Shown here one piece after another: positions 62,828 through 64,000 of a stretch of DNA of 64,000 bases (positions within the stretch are counted from its first letter, which is position 1; each line of letters starts with the position of its first letter). The DNA comes from Piscinibacter sp. (GTDB lineage Bacteria; Pseudomonadota; Gammaproteobacteria; Burkholderiales; Burkholderiaceae_C), in contig JADJJI010000001.1 of the NCBI GenBank assembly GCA_016706565.1, positions 372,001-436,000 of the forward strand, in the 5' to 3' direction. The notes under the pieces were generated by a model. The model was not told the DNA's origin. It made no database searches and was given only the letters and a program-made list of their open reading frames with translations. The position numbers and the translations under genes were made by a program.

Positions 62828-63595
62828 TCACTTCAGCCCGTCGTAGAGCAGCTTCGCGCCGGTGAGGAACATGCCGGTGTAGGCCAGCCGGTAGAACCAG
62901 CTCGCGTCGATGCGCCGCGTGGCCCATACGCCGAGCCACACGCCCAGCGGCGCCAGCGGCATCAGCACGAGCGAGGTGCTCATGTTGCGAAGGTCGATCA
63001 GTCCGAGCCACGCGTAAGGGATCCACTTCGACAGGTTCACCGCGGCGAAGAACACCGACATGGTCGCGGCGTAGGTCAGCGGCGACAGTCGCAGCGGCAG
63101 CACGTAGGCGTTGATCGGCGGGCTGCCGGCGTGCGCCACGAAGCTGGTGAAGCCCGACGCGATGCCGAGCGCGAAACCCAGCGGGCGCGGCGGCGGCGGG
63201 CTGTCGGCGCGTGGCGGGAACAGCAGCCGCTGGGCGAGGAACAGCAGCGTCAGCGCACCCACCACCGCCGCCACCGTGGCCGTGCTCAGCACACCGAACA
63301 GCACCGTGCCGACCACTGTGCCGAGCAGGCCGGCGGGCAGCAGCAGGCGCAGCAGGTCACGGTCGCAGTGTCTCCACAGCTGCTGCAGCCCGGTCGCGTC
63401 CATCACCAGCAGCAAGGGCAGCATGATCGCCGCAGCCTGCGGCACCGGGATCGCCAGCGCCATCAGCGGCACCGCCAGCGAGCCGAAGCCGCCGAGAAAG
63501 CCGCTCTTGGACAGCCCCATCATCAACACCGCCGGCACGGCCACGGCATAGAAGGCCGCATCGTGGATCAGCGGCAGCTCGCTCAATGCCGTCAT
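62828..63595 (-). CDS. TauE/SafE (TSUP) family membrane permease
   Basis: The 255-residue protein has seven to eight hydrophobic segments and the TSUP pattern VPAVLMMGLSKSGFLGGFGSLAVPLMALAIPVPQAAAIMLPLLLVMDATGLQQLW in the first repeat and FALGIASGFTSFVAHAGSPPINAYVLPLRL in the second. Such proteins export sulfite, sulfoacetate or other organic anions; the substrate is unknown. The ATG at 63595 is chosen. It converges on the zinc locus with a 7-bp gap. Confidence 0.9.
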   Translation of the reverse strand: MTALSELPLIHDAAFYAVAVPAVLMMGLSKSGFLGGFGSLAVPLMALAIPVPQAAAIMLPLLLVMDATGLQQLWRHCDRDLLRLLLPAGLLGTVVGTVLFGVLSTATVAAVVGALTLLFLAQRLLFPPRADSPPPPRPLGFALGIASGFTSFVAHAGSPPINAYVLPLRLSPLTYAATMSVFFAAVNLSKWIPYAWLGLIDLRNMSTSLVLMPLAPLGVWLGVWATRRIDASWFYRLAYTGMFLTGAKLLYDGLK

Positions 63596-63632
63596 CAGGG
63601 TCCGTCTTTTCCGATCGAGGGACAATTGTCGG

Positions 63633-64000
63633 ATGTTTGCTCCCTCCCAGAACGACGTGCGCCGATTCTTCTGCGACACGCGACGCAAGCGCCGCGACGG
63701 CCTGCCGCTGATCCCGATGGAGGCCTTGGCCGCCGACTGGATCGACGAGCACCCGGAGTACCACGCCGAACTTGACGATCTGGAGGTCGCGCTGGCCTCG
63801 GTCTACGAGGTCGAGAGCGGCCGCACCAACCCCTTCCTGCACCTGTCGATGCACCTGACGATCACCGAACAGGTGTCGATCGACCAGCCGCGCGGCATCC
63901 GGCAGGCTTTCGAGCTGCTCGCCGCCCGGCGCGGCTCGGCGCACGAAGCCCACCACGAGGTGATGGAATGCCTGGGCGAGATGGTCTGGGCCTCGCAGAA
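63633..64000 (+). CDS. DUF1841 family protein, truncated by the window end
   Basis: The first 122 residues of a soluble protein: MFAPSQNDVRRFFCDTRRKRRDGLPLIPMEALAADWIDEHPEYHAEL, then NPFLHLSMHLTITEQVSIDQPRGIRQAFELLAARRGSAHEAHHEVMECLGEMVW. This matches the DUF1841 family throughout, with conserved HLSMHL and HEAHHEVMECLGE. The function is unknown. The gene continues past the right edge. Confidence 0.9.
   Translation, partial: MFAPSQNDVRRFFCDTRRKRRDGLPLIPMEALAADWIDEHPEYHAELDDLEVALASVYEVESGRTNPFLHLSMHLTITEQVSIDQPRGIRQAFELLAARRGSAHEAHHEVMECLGEMVWASQ

Overview
This is a high-GC, gene-dense chromosomal segment of a Burkholderiales betaproteobacterium, most like the Rubrivivax/Leptothrix/Piscinibacter-type lineages. 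The evidence is the divergent flgBCDEF / flgAMN flagellar layout, the Cys-type formate dehydrogenase cluster with DUF3305/DUF3306 partners, a dcd-apbC-metG backbone, DUF3460-scpA, and a DUF1841 gene. I saw no rRNA, tRNA, CRISPR array or insertion sequence. Species-level assignment is not possible from reading alone.

Layout. 0-5.3 kb: flagellar rod/hook genes flgB, flgC (frameshifted), flgD, flgE, flgF on the minus strand, divergent from flgA, flgM (with a clear FliA/sigma28 promoter) and flgN. 5.3-13.6 kb: an SOS-regulated Y-family DNA polymerase whose LexA box covers its own start codon; a periplasmic-protein cluster (DUF3034 protein, truncated globin, cupredoxin); a LysR regulator; an FMN alpha-hydroxy-acid dehydrogenase; a zinc metallopeptidase; dcd; and an Mpo1-like protein. 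13.6-28.7 kb: a membrane-bound formate dehydrogenase system (fdhD, gamma, small lipoprotein, beta, alpha, TAT-target protein) separated by a divergent two-component system from the second half (TorD-like chaperone, polyferredoxin with a frameshift, DUF3306, DUF3305) and then apbC/mrp.

28.9-42.0 kb is the most distinctive part: a one-strand island of extracytoplasmic proteins. It holds DUF1592/DUF1588 and DUF1552 proteins, a cytochrome-like protein with six Ig-like 'choice-of-anchor D' repeats, a DUF4266 lipoprotein, a DUF3570 protein with two SGAT flavinylation-like motifs, and ApbE flavin transferase. These are interleaved with four lipoproteins for plant cell wall attack: GH5 cellulase, GH6 cellobiohydrolase, a lectin-fold/Cip1-like protein and a PL1 pectate lyase. 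Each of the four carries an (Ala-Pro)n tether encoded by hexanucleotide repeats. I infer a surface cellulose/pectin degradation locus physically mixed with a redox/flavinylation module.

42.0-54 kb: metG, a CYTH-CHAD protein, DUF3460-scpA, a hybrid histidine kinase with its LuxR-type partner, an animal-type heme peroxidase, a 600-bp mosaic of inverted repeats with covarying hairpins, and a MaoC hydratase gene coupled to an orphan ParA. 54-64 kb: a KefF/KefC-like potassium efflux pair, then a probable Zur-controlled zinc uptake locus (Fur-family regulator with a perfect 20-bp palindrome, small His-rich membrane protein, ZnuCBA-like ABC importer, DUF2796, MacB/LolCDE-type ABC pair, DUF3299), a TauE/SafE permease and the start of a DUF1841 gene.

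Two conserved genes, flgC and the polyferredoxin gene, are each broken by exactly one extra base. That pattern fits assembly or sequencing errors at least as well as real gene loss.
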